Part shown: one piece after another, positions 37,577 to 46,410 of the stretch
Layout of the letters: every line of letters starts with the position of its first letter
Position numbering within the stretch: the stretch's first letter is position 1
Origin: Palleronia pontilimi
GTDB lineage: Bacteria > Pseudomonadota > Alphaproteobacteria > Rhodobacterales > Rhodobacteraceae
Length of the DNA: 64,000 nt
Assembly: GCF_016412875.1 (NCBI RefSeq)
Contig: NZ_JAEKPD010000006.1
Location: forward strand, 1 to 64,000
Direction of reading: 5' to 3'
Notes under the pieces: generated by a model
What the model was told of the DNA's origin: nothing
The model's database searches: none
The model's input: the letters and a program-made list of their open reading frames with translations, nothing else
Program-made: the position numbers and the translations under genes

Positions 37577-37605
37577 TTGCGTCAATTTGCCCCGTGTTGT
37601 ATGGT
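37577..37605 (+). promoter_or_regulatory. possible sigma-70 promoter for small secreted peptide
   Basis: TTGCGT (37577-37582), 17 bases, TATGGT (37600-37605), followed by an AT-rich leader of about 90 bases before the next gene. Sequence fit is moderate and there is no other support. Confidence 0.35.
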
Positions 37606-37698
37606 TAAGCGGGGATCTCTCGCACTTTTCCATATTTTTCTGCGAAGTCTTTTTTGGCGGGCGGATACCTTCAAGACCTATTTTTCAAGGGGGTTATA

Positions 37699-37869
37699 AT
37701 GCGCAAGGTATTTTCCGCGACGGCACTGATCGTCTTCTGGGCCACCACGGCGTCGGCCATGTTCGGCACGATCGGCACGACACCAAGGCTTTGGTTTCCC
37801 GACGACACGCAGACGACACCGGTGACGCGCGACGCGTGCACGCCGCCGGTTTGCACGACCGGGGGCTGA
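37699..37869 (+). CDS. 56-residue secreted peptide
   Basis: A small protein with a signal peptide (MRKVFSATALIVFWATTASA) and a mature part of about 36 residues ending TRDACTPPVCTTGG, where the two Cys residues could close a small loop. The ATG at 37699 has AAGGGGG upstream, and a strong TTCG-tetraloop hairpin follows the stop, both supporting a real gene. It is Thr/Pro-rich. Function unknown; not recognised. Confidence 0.7.
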   Translation: MRKVFSATALIVFWATTASAMFGTIGTTPRLWFPDDTQTTPVTRDACTPPVCTTGG

Positions 37870-37880
37870 CGCGATAGGCG

Positions 37881-37904
37881 GAAGCGCCGCTTCGGCGGCG
37901 CTTC
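37881..37904 (+). terminator. TTCG-loop hairpin terminator
   Basis: Perfect 10-bp stem GAAGCGCCGC/GCGGCGCTTC closed by the stable loop TTCG, 11 bases after the stop of the small secreted gene. The T-run is short (TATT). Confidence 0.75.
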
Positions 37905-38147
37905 TATTCGCCTTCGGCACGGCACCGGGCCGCGGGATGTTGTGACAGGCACCCCGGCTGAATCCGTCCCCTCACCCACAGAATTCACGCATCGCGCCGG
38001 TCCCGCTCATGGCGTGGCCGGTCCTGAACGGTCCCCATTTCGACACCTGGCAAGTGGCTTGCGAAGCCTTGGCGGCCAGTCGCTTTGCGCGCTCGTGTTA
38101 GCCTTCCGTCCTACGACGGATGCCCCGCCGAACGGCTGCGCAGGATC

Positions 38148-38560
38148 GCCGCCTGTCGGGGCTCCGCCCGTTCGCGGCGTGATCGCTCCACCGGAGCGAT
38201 CCCCTGCTGCGCAGGAGCGCCGCCTGTCGGGGCTCCGCCCGTTCGCGGCGTGATCGCTCCACCGGAGCGATCCCCTGCTGCGCAGGAGCGCCGCCTGTCG
38301 GGGCTCCGCCCGTTCGCGGCTTGATCGCTCCACCGGAGCGATCCCCTGCTGCGCAGGATCGCCGCCTGTCGGGGCTCCGCCCGTTCGCGGCGTGATCGCT
38401 CCACCGGAGCGATCCCCTGCTGCGCAGGAGCGCCGCCTGTCGGGGCTCCGCCCGTTCGCGGCGTGATCGCTCCACCGGAGCGATCCCCTGCTGCGCAGGA
38501 GCGCCGCCTGTCGGGGCTCCGCCCGTTCGCGGCTTGATCGCTCCACTGGAGCGATCATCG
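38148..38560. repeat. 71-bp tandem repeat array, six copies
   Basis: Units start at 38148, 38219, 38290, 38361, 38432 and 38503, each exactly 71 bases. Each holds GCCTGTCGGGGCTCCGCCCG and a perfect hairpin GATCGCTCC-ACC-GGAGCGATC (9-bp arms). Unit 3 differs by GCGGCTTG instead of GCGGCGTG and ends CAGGATC; unit 6 shares the first change. Units 1-3 and 4-6 therefore look like a duplicated 213-base block. The last unit decays (ACTGG in the loop) near the 3' end of tauC. Long open frames across it are by-products of repeats that lack stops. It lies in the transcribed 3' region of minus-strand tauABC. Confidence 0.95.
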
Positions 38561-38578
38561 GCTTTGCCGAACCGCCGC

Positions 38579-39919
38579 TCACCCCTTTCCCTTCCACGGG
38601 ACCAGGAAGCGTTCGGCGGCGCGCATCAGCATGTCGATGCCGAAACCGATGATGCCGATCAGGATGATCCCCATGATGACGATGTCGGTGGACTGGAACT
38701 TCGACGCCACCATGATCATCATGCCCGCCCCCTTTTCCGCCGCCACCAGCTCGGCCGCCACCACGGTGCCCCAGCACACGCCCATGGCGACGCGCGCGGC
38801 GGTGAAGATCTCGGGCAGCGAGTTCGGGATGATGACGTGGCGCAGGATCTGGAACTTCGACGCACCCAGCGAATAGGCCGCGTGGACCTTCGAGATCTTT
38901 ACGCCGGACACGCCCGACCGCGCGCCGATGGCCATGATCCATAGCGCCGCCAGGAACAGCAGGATGATCTTGCCCACCTCGCCGATGCCCGCCCAGATGA
39001 TGACCAGCGGGATCAGCGCCAGCGGCGGCACGGGGCGCATGAATTCCACGATCGGGTCGAACCAGCCGCGGAACCAGTCCGACAGCCCCATGGCATAGCC
39101 CAGCGGGATGCCCACCAGCGCCCCCAGCGTAAAGCCCACGATGACGCGGAACAGCGAATAGCCCAGGTGCTCCCACAAGGTCGAGTTGCGGTAGCCCGAG
39201 GTCGCGATCTCGGTCAGCCGCGACCACACCCCTTCGGGCGAGGGCAGCCAGATCGGCTCCATCTGCATCCCGGTCGACGGGCTGATATTCGGCGTGCCGC
39301 GCCCCGACAGCGACACGGTGCCGAAATCCACGCGCACGGTATCGCCCGGCGCGACCTCCTGCCCGTTGATGGCGGTGATCACCGCGTCCTCGTCGCGCCC
39401 GATCTCGTCGTTCTGGTCCACCCGCAACAGGTCCGAGCGATACTCGGCGATGGCGATGGAATCGTTCTTGGCGAACCCATCGCCGGGATCTACGTCCGGC
39501 GCGTCGGCCTCTTCGTCGCGCGGATAGACCAGCACCGTCACTTCCGCGTCGTCGCTGCGCCCGTCCGGCGTGGTCACGGTGTAGGTGAAGGTGCCCGTCC
39601 CGGTGAACGCCCCCGGCGCGTGCAGGAACGACGGGAGCAGCGACGATCCGGTGAAGACCGCCCAGAACACGAAGATCAGCACCACCGACACCACCGACGC
39701 GACCGAGTTCGACACCACGGCGGATTCGTCGCCGAAGGTCACCGTTTTCAGCGACGTGTAGTCGTGGACCGGCCGCAGCACCTTCTTGACCCCGGTCCAG
39801 ATCAGCAGCGTCAGCAGGATGATGGCGATGTAGCCCGCGATATAGGGCAGCGCGAAGAACAGCGTGGTCAGGACGGCCAGCAGCTCGCCCCAGAGATCGG
39901 CGATCAGGAACGGGGTCAT
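38579..39919 (-). CDS. tauC: taurine ABC transporter permease TauC, enlarged
   Basis: Permease of the taurine importer. The C-terminal half is a standard BPD_transp_1 permease (SLFRVIVGFTLGALVGIPLG, YSLGASKFQILRHVIIPNSL with the EAA-type loop). The N-terminal half is unusual: two to three membrane helices, then about 150 polar residues (TFTYTVTTPDGRSDDAEVTV, VDPGDGFAKNDSIAIAEYRS, INGQEVAPGDTVRVDFGTVS) probably in the periplasm, for a total of 446 residues against about 275 in enterobacterial TauC. The start overlaps the tauB stop (ATGA). The 71-bp array begins just past its stop. Confidence 0.88.
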   Translation of the reverse strand: MTPFLIADLWGELLAVLTTLFFALPYIAGYIAIILLTLLIWTGVKKVLRPVHDYTSLKTVTFGDESAVVSNSVASVVSVVLIFVFWAVFTGSSLLPSFLHAPGAFTGTGTFTYTVTTPDGRSDDAEVTVLVYPRDEEADAPDVDPGDGFAKNDSIAIAEYRSDLLRVDQNDEIGRDEDAVITAINGQEVAPGDTVRVDFGTVSLSGRGTPNISPSTGMQMEPIWLPSPEGVWSRLTEIATSGYRNSTLWEHLGYSLFRVIVGFTLGALVGIPLGYAMGLSDWFRGWFDPIVEFMRPVPPLALIPLVIIWAGIGEVGKIILLFLAALWIMAIGARSGVSGVKISKVHAAYSLGASKFQILRHVIIPNSLPEIFTAARVAMGVCWGTVVAAELVAAEKGAGMMIMVASKFQSTDIVIMGIILIGIIGFGIDMLMRAAERFLVPWKGKG

Positions 39920-40716
39920 TGCTCGGCTCCGCCCATGATTTCTTCCTCCATCTCCCAGATCATCGACAGGATCTCTTCCCGGCGTTTGCCGAAATCCTCG
40001 TGCTTCTTCACCTCGCGCAGGTCCCGGCCCACGCCCATATCGGCGAAGGGCAGGTTGTATTCGCGGTGGATGCGGCCCGGGCGCGGCGCCATGACGATCA
40101 GCCGCTCGCCCAGCAGCAGCGCCTCTTCGACCGAATGGGTGATCAGGATCACGGTCTTGCCGGTCTCTTTCCAGAGTTTCAGCACCAGCCCCTGCATCTT
40201 CTCGCGCGTCAGCGCGTCCAGCGCACCCAGCGGCTCGTCCATCAGGATCACCTCGGGCTCGTTGGCCAGGCATCGCGCCAGGGCCACGCGCTGCTGCATC
40301 CCGCCCGACAGCTCATAGACCGCCTTTTCCTTGAATTGCGACAGGCCTACCACGTCCAGCAGGTGATCCACGATCTCGCGCTTCTGCTTTTGCGCCATGC
40401 CCTTCATGGACGGGCCGAAGCCCACGTTGTCGCGCACGCTCATCCATTCGAACAGGGCGCCCTGCTGGAACACCATCCCGCGCTCGGGGCTGGGGCCGGT
40501 GACGCGCTTGTCCCCCAGCTTGATCTTCCCCTCGGTGGGCGCAAGGAACCCCGCAAGGATGTTCAGAAGCGTGGTCTTGCCGCAGCCCGACGGCCCCAAC
40601 ACCGACATGAGCTCGCCCTGTTTCAACGTCAGCGACACGTTCTTCAAGGCCTGCACCGCGCCGCCCCCGGGAAGGTCGAACCGCATCGAGACGTCGTCAA
40701 TCACCAGGTTCGACAT
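39916..40716 (-). CDS. tauB: taurine ABC transporter ATPase
   Basis: A 266-residue ATPase. Walker A GPSGCGKTT, signature ELSGGMQQRVALARCLANEP, Walker B VILMDEPLGALD and the H-loop LITHSVEEAL are all present. AAGGAG precedes the ATG at 40716. It is coupled to tauC (ATGA) and separated from tauA by ~130 bases that hold a dispersed repeat. It powers taurine (or related sulfonate) import with TauA and TauC. Confidence 0.92.
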   Translation of the reverse strand: MSNLVIDDVSMRFDLPGGGAVQALKNVSLTLKQGELMSVLGPSGCGKTTLLNILAGFLAPTEGKIKLGDKRVTGPSPERGMVFQQGALFEWMSVRDNVGFGPSMKGMAQKQKREIVDHLLDVVGLSQFKEKAVYELSGGMQQRVALARCLANEPEVILMDEPLGALDALTREKMQGLVLKLWKETGKTVILITHSVEEALLLGERLIVMAPRPGRIHREYNLPFADMGVGRDLREVKKHEDFGKRREEILSMIWEMEEEIMGGAEQ

Positions 40717-40773
40717 GAAATCTCCTTCGGCGGGTGTCGGGGAAAGACGGAAGACCCGGCGCGCCGCGCCCCT

Positions 40774-40797
40774 GGCTTCATCTTTCCATAAATACCT
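40774..40797 (-). repeat. dispersed element, copy 5 (tail only)
   Basis: GGCTTCATCTTTCCATAAAT followed by ACCTGAA, between tauA and tauB. Reverse-orientation tail, as in copy 4. Confidence 0.75.
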
Positions 40798-40847
40798 GAA
40801 AGGTCGGGCCGGACGCCACGCGGCGCCCGGCCCGACCCGATTGGCGC

Positions 40848-41855
40848 TTACATGCCCTGGGCGCTTTCCAGCGGGCCCACGGCCACAGCATCGGCATAGC
40901 TGTCGCGCTTGCTGTCGATGCTGCCCGCATCCAGGAACACCTGCGCCACGCCGTCCATGAACTCGGCCGCACCGCCGCCCAGCCACTTGGGGCCCAGCTG
41001 CTCTTCGACCGACGGGAACACGAAGGTGGCCATGGTCTCGGCCGTGGCGTCCATGTCCATGCCGGCGTCCTGGGCGATGACTTCCAGCATCTCGTCCTTG
41101 TTCTCGCCCGCGTTCCACATGGCGTTGGCGTCGGCCGTCACCTTCAGGAACTTGGCGACCATATCGGGGTTCTCGGCCACGAAGTCGGCGGGCGCGCTGG
41201 TCACGTCGAAGACCAGGATGCCCAGGTCTTCCTTCTCGGCGCCGGTCAGCAGGACGTTGCCGGATTCCTTCATGCGGCGCAGCGCACCGCCCCAGCCGCA
41301 GGCCATGTCCAGGCTGCCTTGCGCCAGTGCCGCCGCCCCTTCGGCGGGCGCCATGTCGACCACGTCCATGGAGGCCACGTCGACGCCGAAATGGTCCATC
41401 TGCTTCAGAAACCCGTAATGCGCCGCTGTGCCCAGCGGCACGGCCACCTTCTTGCCCGCCAGGTCGCCCGCGGTGGACTTGTCGATCTCCAGCGCGCTGG
41501 CGACGACGCAATTGTCGTTCTCGGCGTAGCTCACGGCCACGTCCAGCACCTGGATGTCCTGGCCTGCCGACGCCGCCACCACGAAGGGCGGCACGCCCTG
41601 GCTGACCGAGATCTGCACGTCGCCCGACGCCATCGCGGCGCTCATGGCAGTGCCGGTGTCGAAACTGACCCATTCGATGGGAACGCCCATTTCTTCCTCG
41701 TACATGCCCATTTCCTTGGCGTATTGAAACGGCATCGGCCATTCCAGGAAGTAGGCGACGGTGATCCCTTCGGAATGTTCGGCGGCCTGCGCCTGCAGTG
41801 CGGCCAGCGACGCCAATCCCGCGACAGCGCCCAGCAGTTTGGATTTCAGTTTCAT
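40848..41855 (-). CDS. tauA: taurine-binding periplasmic protein
   Basis: A 335-residue binding protein with a signal peptide (MKLKSKLLGAVAGLASLAAL, cut near QAQA-AEH). The SsuA/TauA-type fold is visible in ITVAYFLEWPMPFQYAKEMG and VPLGTAAHYGFLKQMDHFGV. GGGAG lies 6 bases before the ATG at 41855. It is transcribed divergently from tpa; TauR-type half-sites lie in the shared promoter region. It supplies taurine to TauBC. Confidence 0.92.
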   Translation of the reverse strand: MKLKSKLLGAVAGLASLAALQAQAAEHSEGITVAYFLEWPMPFQYAKEMGMYEEEMGVPIEWVSFDTGTAMSAAMASGDVQISVSQGVPPFVVAASAGQDIQVLDVAVSYAENDNCVVASALEIDKSTAGDLAGKKVAVPLGTAAHYGFLKQMDHFGVDVASMDVVDMAPAEGAAALAQGSLDMACGWGGALRRMKESGNVLLTGAEKEDLGILVFDVTSAPADFVAENPDMVAKFLKVTADANAMWNAGENKDEMLEVIAQDAGMDMDATAETMATFVFPSVEEQLGPKWLGGGAAEFMDGVAQVFLDAGSIDSKRDSYADAVAVGPLESAQGM

Positions 41856-42158
41856 CGGTAACTCCCAGATGTAAGCGCACGACATCCTGCGCGCGCGTGG
41901 GTCTTGTTTTGATACGCGCCCGGTCCGGACGCCCTGCGCGGGGAACCCTTGACCCGCGTCGCGCATCAGCAAATCGGGGGGATTGGTGCACGTCAATGAA
42001 AAACTTCACGCGGCGTCAGGGCCGCGGTCTGGACCGATGGGCGCATCGCAATTGGCCCTATCCCGCGTGCGATCTGCTATCATACTTGGCACGAAGACTG
42101 ACCGCAGCGAATCGCTGGCCGACACCGCTGGGACGATGACGCGACCGGAGGTTGCCCC
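41856..42158. other. divergent tauA/tpa promoter region
   Basis: 303 bases without a gene. They contain the two TauR-type half-sites at 42029-42061, a TATCAT that could be the tpa -10 (42078-42083), and GGAGG 7 bases before the tpa ATG. I see no second half-site pair specific to tauA, so one site may serve both directions. Confidence 0.6.
42029..42061 (+). promoter_or_regulatory. TauR-type operator upstream of tpa
   Basis: Direct repeat CTGGACCGAT (42029-42038) and TTGGCCCTAT (42052-42061), start to start 23 bases. The same spacing and consensus (YTGGMCYKAT) occur before xsc and tauR. Bases 42043-42063 also match 52369-52389 upstream of xsc at 18 of 21 positions. Confidence 0.75.
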
Positions 42159-43562
42159 ATGACTATCCCCTTCCAGGTGAACGATCCCCGCGCCGTGATC
42201 GAGGCCGATCGCCGCCACGTCTGGCACCATCTCAGCCAGCATGCCCCCTACCTGCGGTCCGAGATCGATCCGCGCATCATCGTCGAGGGCAAGGGCCTGA
42301 AGCTGTGGGACATCACCGGCAAGGAACATCTCGACGCCGTGTCGGGCGGGGTCTGGACCGTCAATGTCGGCTACGGGCGCGAGCGGATCGCCGACGCCGT
42401 GCGGGACCAGCTGGTGAAGATGAACTTCTTCGGCGGCACGCTCGGCTCGATCCCCGGCGCGCGCTTCGCCGAGCGCCTGGTGGAAAAGATGCCCGGACTT
42501 TCCCGCGTCTATTACGCCAACAGTGGGTCCGAGGCGAACGAGAAGGCGTTCAAGATCGTGCGCCAGATCGCCCACAAGCGGTATGGCGGCGCCAAGCACA
42601 AGATCCTCTATCGCGACCGCGACTACCACGGCACCACCATCGGCTGCCTGTCGGCGGGCGGCCAGCAGGAGCGCAACGCCCAATACGGCCCCTTCGCGCC
42701 GGGCTTCGTTCAGGTGCCGCACTGCCTGGAATACCGCAAGCACGAGCAGGGCTTCGGCGACCTTTCCGGCGCCGATTACGGCGTCGCGGTCGCCAACGAG
42801 ATCGAGAAGGTGATCCTGCGCGAAGGCCCCGACACCGTGGGCGCGCTCTGCCTCGAGCCGATGACGGCGGGCGGCGGCGTGATCCCGCCCCCCGAAGGCT
42901 ACTGGGACCGGGTGCAGGAGATCTGCCGCCAGTACGACGTGCTGCTGCATATCGACGAAGTGGTCTGCGGGCTGGGCCGCACCGGCACCTGGTTCGGCTA
43001 CCAGCAATACGGTGTGCAGCCGGATATCGTGACCATGGCCAAGGGTGTCGCGTCGGGCTACGCGGCCATTTCGTGCTGCGTAACCACCGACGCGGTGTTC
43101 GAGATGTTCCGCGACGACGAGGGCGACCTGCTGAACTACTTCCGCGATATCAGCACCTTCGGTGGCTGCACGGCGGGCCCCGCCGCGGCGCTGGAAAACA
43201 TGGCGATCATCGAGGACGAGGATCTTCTGGCCAACGTGGACAAGATGTCCGAGCGGATGATGGGCAACCTGCACGCGCTGGCCGACAAGCACCCGGCCAT
43301 CGGCGATGTGCGCGGCAAGGGCCTGTTCCTGGGCGCCGAACTGGTCGCCGACCGCCAGACGAAAGAGGTCCTGCCCGAGCCGCTGGTGCAGGCCATCGTC
43401 AAGGATTGCATGGCGCAGGGCGTCATAATCGGCGCGACCAACCGCTCGGTGCCGGGCTACAACAACACGCTGTGCTTCAGCCCCGCGCTGATCGCCACGG
43501 CGGACGATATCGACCACATCACCGACGCGGTCGACCGCGCCATGACCCGCGTTCTGGGCTAG
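42159..43562 (+). CDS. tpa: taurine--pyruvate aminotransferase
   Basis: PLP enzyme converting taurine plus pyruvate to sulfoacetaldehyde plus alanine. It has 467 residues, a class-III aminotransferase. PLP-site residues are visible in YYANSGSEANEKAFKI, DYHGTTIGCLSAGG, LLHIDEVVCGLGRTG (Asp) and PDIVTMAKGVASGYAAIS (Schiff-base Lys). The divergent tauA and the xsc gene further along favour Tpa over other omega-aminotransferases. GGAGG lies 7 bases before the ATG. Confidence 0.93.
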   Translation: MTIPFQVNDPRAVIEADRRHVWHHLSQHAPYLRSEIDPRIIVEGKGLKLWDITGKEHLDAVSGGVWTVNVGYGRERIADAVRDQLVKMNFFGGTLGSIPGARFAERLVEKMPGLSRVYYANSGSEANEKAFKIVRQIAHKRYGGAKHKILYRDRDYHGTTIGCLSAGGQQERNAQYGPFAPGFVQVPHCLEYRKHEQGFGDLSGADYGVAVANEIEKVILREGPDTVGALCLEPMTAGGGVIPPPEGYWDRVQEICRQYDVLLHIDEVVCGLGRTGTWFGYQQYGVQPDIVTMAKGVASGYAAISCCVTTDAVFEMFRDDEGDLLNYFRDISTFGGCTAGPAAALENMAIIEDEDLLANVDKMSERMMGNLHALADKHPAIGDVRGKGLFLGAELVADRQTKEVLPEPLVQAIVKDCMAQGVIIGATNRSVPGYNNTLCFSPALIATADDIDHITDAVDRAMTRVLG

Positions 43563-43708
43563 GACCGGGGCCGGGACGCAGGTTCCCGGGGCAACGCCCG
43601 ACCTGCGCCCGATGAAAAAAGGGGCTTTGCAAGCCCGGAGGCGCGCGAAATAGCGATCTGGATTGACACCCGCCAACAGGCCATTCACTTCGGTTCAGGA
43701 CAAATTTT

Positions 43709-45073
43709 GTGGAATCGGTGATGGACCAGACCGCGCCCATCGCGCAGCTCGAAGACGACCATCCCGAGGTCGATGCGATCTTCGCGTGCATCTGCGACCT
43801 GAACGGCGTGATGCGTGGCAAACGGCTTCCCGCCGACCAGATCCACAAGGTGCGCGACGGCGGGTTGCGGATGCCGCTGTCGCTTCTGGGCATGGATATC
43901 TGGGGCGAGGATGTGGAAGGCTCGGACCTGGTGTTCGACACCGGCGACGCGGACGGCATCTGCGAGCATACGGGCCGACCCGCAAGCCTGCTGGGTTGGA
44001 CCGAGCGGCCCACCGCCTTCATCCAGCTCTGGACCCGGACTGAGGACGGCACCCCCTTCGCGGGCGATCCGCGCCGCGCGCTGGCCGACATCGTCGAGCG
44101 TCTGAACCAGCGCGGCCTGATGCCCGTGGTGGCGACCGAGCTGGAATTCTACATCGTCGATCCCAGCAAGGCCGCGCCGCAGCCGCCCCGCTCGCCGGTG
44201 ACGGGCAAGCGGCTGGATACCGACGGCGCGCTCAGCGTTGACGAATTGCAGCATTTCGACGCCCTGCTGAACGAGATCTACGACGGCTGCCGCGCCCAGG
44301 ATATTCCCGCCGACAGCGCGATCTCGGAAAACGGCGCGGGCCAGTTCGAGATCAACTTCGTCCACCAATCCGACGCGCTGAAGGCCGCGGACGATGCCGT
44401 CCTGTTCAAGCGCCTAGTCCGGGGGCTGGCCCGCAAGCACGGCTTCGCGGCGACCTTCATGGCCAAGCCCTATGGCGAGCGCGCGGGATCGGGGATGCAC
44501 GCCCATGTCTCGCTGGTCGATGCCGACGGGACGAACCTTTTCGACGATGGCGGCCCCGACGGCACGCCGCTGATGCGCCACGCGGTGGCCGGGCTGATCG
44601 CGACGATGCAGGAAAACGGCCTGATCTTCGCCCCGCACGAAAATTCGTACCGGCGCCTTCTGCCGGGCGCCCACGCGCCCGCCGCGGTGGCCTGGGGCTA
44701 CGAGAACCGCACCGTGGCGATCCGCATCCCCGGCGGCGATCACCGTGCGCGCCGGATCGAGCATCGCGTGGCCGGGGCCGACGCCAACCCCTACCTGGTG
44801 CTGGCCGCGATCCTGGGGGGCATGCTTCTGGGGATCGAGGCCGGACAGGAGCCGCCGTCCCCGGTCACCGGCGACGCCTACTCGATGCGGCTGGACCGCC
44901 TGCCGCCCGACTGGGCCTCGGCCATCGACGCCTTCGCGCGCGGCTCGGACACGTCCGGCATCTTCGCGCCGCGCCTGGTCCGGATGTTCGAGCAGATGAA
45001 GCGCCAGGAGCTTGGCCGTTTCACCCGCCACGTCACCGATTTCGAATACCACTCGTACCTGGAGGCCGTGTGA
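43709..45073 (+). CDS. glutamine-synthetase-like gamma-glutamyl-amine ligase (PuuA-like)
   Basis: A 454-residue glutamine-synthetase-fold ligase. GS motifs are present (ATELEFYIVDPSKAA, ENGAGQFEINF, KPYGERAGSGMHAHVSL, and the ATP-site region YRRLLPGAHAPAAVAWGYEN followed by NRTVAIRIP). The close FAD partner and the putrescine-type transporter suggest it joins glutamate to a polyamine, as PuuA does; other amines are possible. GTG 43709 has AGGA 8 bases upstream; ATG 43721 is the alternative. It is read together with the next gene (TGATG). Confidence 0.9.
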   Translation: MESVMDQTAPIAQLEDDHPEVDAIFACICDLNGVMRGKRLPADQIHKVRDGGLRMPLSLLGMDIWGEDVEGSDLVFDTGDADGICEHTGRPASLLGWTERPTAFIQLWTRTEDGTPFAGDPRRALADIVERLNQRGLMPVVATELEFYIVDPSKAAPQPPRSPVTGKRLDTDGALSVDELQHFDALLNEIYDGCRAQDIPADSAISENGAGQFEINFVHQSDALKAADDAVLFKRLVRGLARKHGFAATFMAKPYGERAGSGMHAHVSLVDADGTNLFDDGGPDGTPLMRHAVAGLIATMQENGLIFAPHENSYRRLLPGAHAPAAVAWGYENRTVAIRIPGGDHRARRIEHRVAGADANPYLVLAAILGGMLLGIEAGQEPPSPVTGDAYSMRLDRLPPDWASAIDAFARGSDTSGIFAPRLVRMFEQMKRQELGRFTRHVTDFEYHSYLEAV

Positions 45074-46383
45074 TGGACGGCGCATCGCATCCCGCCGCGC
45101 AGGCGACCGACTACCCCGACAGCTATTACGCGGCCAGTGCCGCGCCCGCCCCCCCGCGCCCACGGCTCGAAGGGCGTCACAGCGTCGATGTCTGCGTCGT
45201 CGGCGGCGGCTATTCGGGCCTGTCGACGGCGATCACCCTGCTCGAACGGGGCCATTCCGTCACCCTGCTGGAAGGCGCGCGGATCGGCTGGGGCGCATCG
45301 GGCCGCAATGGCGGGCAGATCGTCAACGGCCTGAACGCGGGTCTCGACGTGTTCGAACGCCGCTTCGGCAAGGATATCGCCGCGCGGGTCGCAAAGCTGG
45401 TGATGGAAGGCGGCGATATAATCCGCGACCGGGTCGCCCGCTACGGCATCGACTGCGACCTGAAGGACGGCAACGTTTTCGCCGCGTTCAACGCCCGCCA
45501 CATGCGCGGGCTCGAGGCCAAGCGCGATCTCTGGGCGTCGCACGGGCTCGACAGCCTGCAGATGCTGGACCGGGCCCAGATGCAGGACCACGCCGCGACC
45601 GAGCTTTACTGCGGCGGCATGATCGACACCCGCGGCGGCCACATGCACCCGCTGAACCTGGCCCTGGGCGAGGCCGCGGCGGTCGAGCAGCTGGGTGGTA
45701 CGATCCACGAATCCTCGCCCGTCATCCATGCCGAACCCGAACGGGCCCGCCCGCTGGTGCGCACCGCCCATGGCGAGATCGAGGCGCGCACGCTCGTGCT
45801 GTGCGGCAACGCCTATCTGAAAGGCGTCGTGCCCGGGCTGGAATGGCGGGTGATGCCGGTCTCGACCCAGATGATGGCGACCGCGCCGCTGGGGGCCGAG
45901 CATGCGCGCGCGCTCATGCCGTCGGACACCTGCGTCGAGGACGTACGCTACATCCTGGACTATTACCGCATGTCCGCCGATCACCGGCTGCTTTTCGGCG
46001 GCGGATCGGTCTATGGCGGCAGCGATCCGCGCGACATCAAGCGCAAGCTGGTGGCGGCGATGCTGAAGGTGTTCCCGTCGCTGTCGGGCACCCCCATCGA
46101 GCACGCGTGGTCGGGCAATTTCGCGCTGTCCTTCCTGCGGGTGCCGCAGATGGGCCGCCTGGGTTCGTCCACCTATTTCGCCCATGGCTATTCCGGCCAC
46201 GGCGTCACCGGTTCGCATCTCTTCGGCCGCATCCTGGGCGAGGCGATCGACGGCGACCTGTCGCGGTTCGACCTGTTCTCGGGCCTGCCCTGGCTGCCGT
46301 TCCCCGGCGGGCGGACGTTCCGCGTGCCCTATTCCGTGCTCGGGTCGTGGTGGTATGCCACCCGCGACCGGCTCGGCGTCTGA
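45073..46383 (+). CDS. gamma-glutamyl-amine oxidase-like FAD enzyme (PuuB-like)
   Basis: A 436-residue FAD oxidase of the DAO superfamily: VDVCVVGGGYSGLSTAITLL, ARIGWGASGRNGGQIVNGLN, and the C-terminal substrate/FAD loop FAHGYSGHGVTGSHLFGRIL. It is typical of PuuB/OrdL-type enzymes that oxidise gamma-glutamyl-putrescine. GGAGG lies 7 bases before the ATG at 45073, which overlaps the stop of the ligase gene by one base. PuuC- and PuuD-type genes are not in the window. Confidence 0.9.
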   Translation: MDGASHPAAQATDYPDSYYAASAAPAPPRPRLEGRHSVDVCVVGGGYSGLSTAITLLERGHSVTLLEGARIGWGASGRNGGQIVNGLNAGLDVFERRFGKDIAARVAKLVMEGGDIIRDRVARYGIDCDLKDGNVFAAFNARHMRGLEAKRDLWASHGLDSLQMLDRAQMQDHAATELYCGGMIDTRGGHMHPLNLALGEAAAVEQLGGTIHESSPVIHAEPERARPLVRTAHGEIEARTLVLCGNAYLKGVVPGLEWRVMPVSTQMMATAPLGAEHARALMPSDTCVEDVRYILDYYRMSADHRLLFGGGSVYGGSDPRDIKRKLVAAMLKVFPSLSGTPIEHAWSGNFALSFLRVPQMGRLGSSTYFAHGYSGHGVTGSHLFGRILGEAIDGDLSRFDLFSGLPWLPFPGGRTFRVPYSVLGSWWYATRDRLGV

Positions 46384-46410
46384 CTTAACCCCCCTGTTAT
46401 GGAGCATCCC

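Noticed and set aside
37449-37698. Glycine or other riboswitch upstream of the dimethylglycine-dehydrogenase-like gene
   Set aside because: I looked for paired glycine-aptamer features on the minus strand and found no convincing conserved core.
38148-38560. CRISPR array or integron attC array
   Set aside because: The units are contiguous and nearly identical with no variable spacers, no cas genes and no cassette ORFs or integrase.
38007-39227. Long minus-strand open frame through the 71-bp array into tauC
   Set aside because: The unit is 71 bases, not a multiple of three, and has no stop in the three minus frames, so a long frame arises automatically. It runs out of frame over tauC.
43563-43708. 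TTGACA at 43663-43668 as a strong promoter for the PuuA-like gene
   Set aside because: No matching -10 at 16-18 bases; only CATTCA or CACTTC is there. A promoter may exist but cannot be placed.
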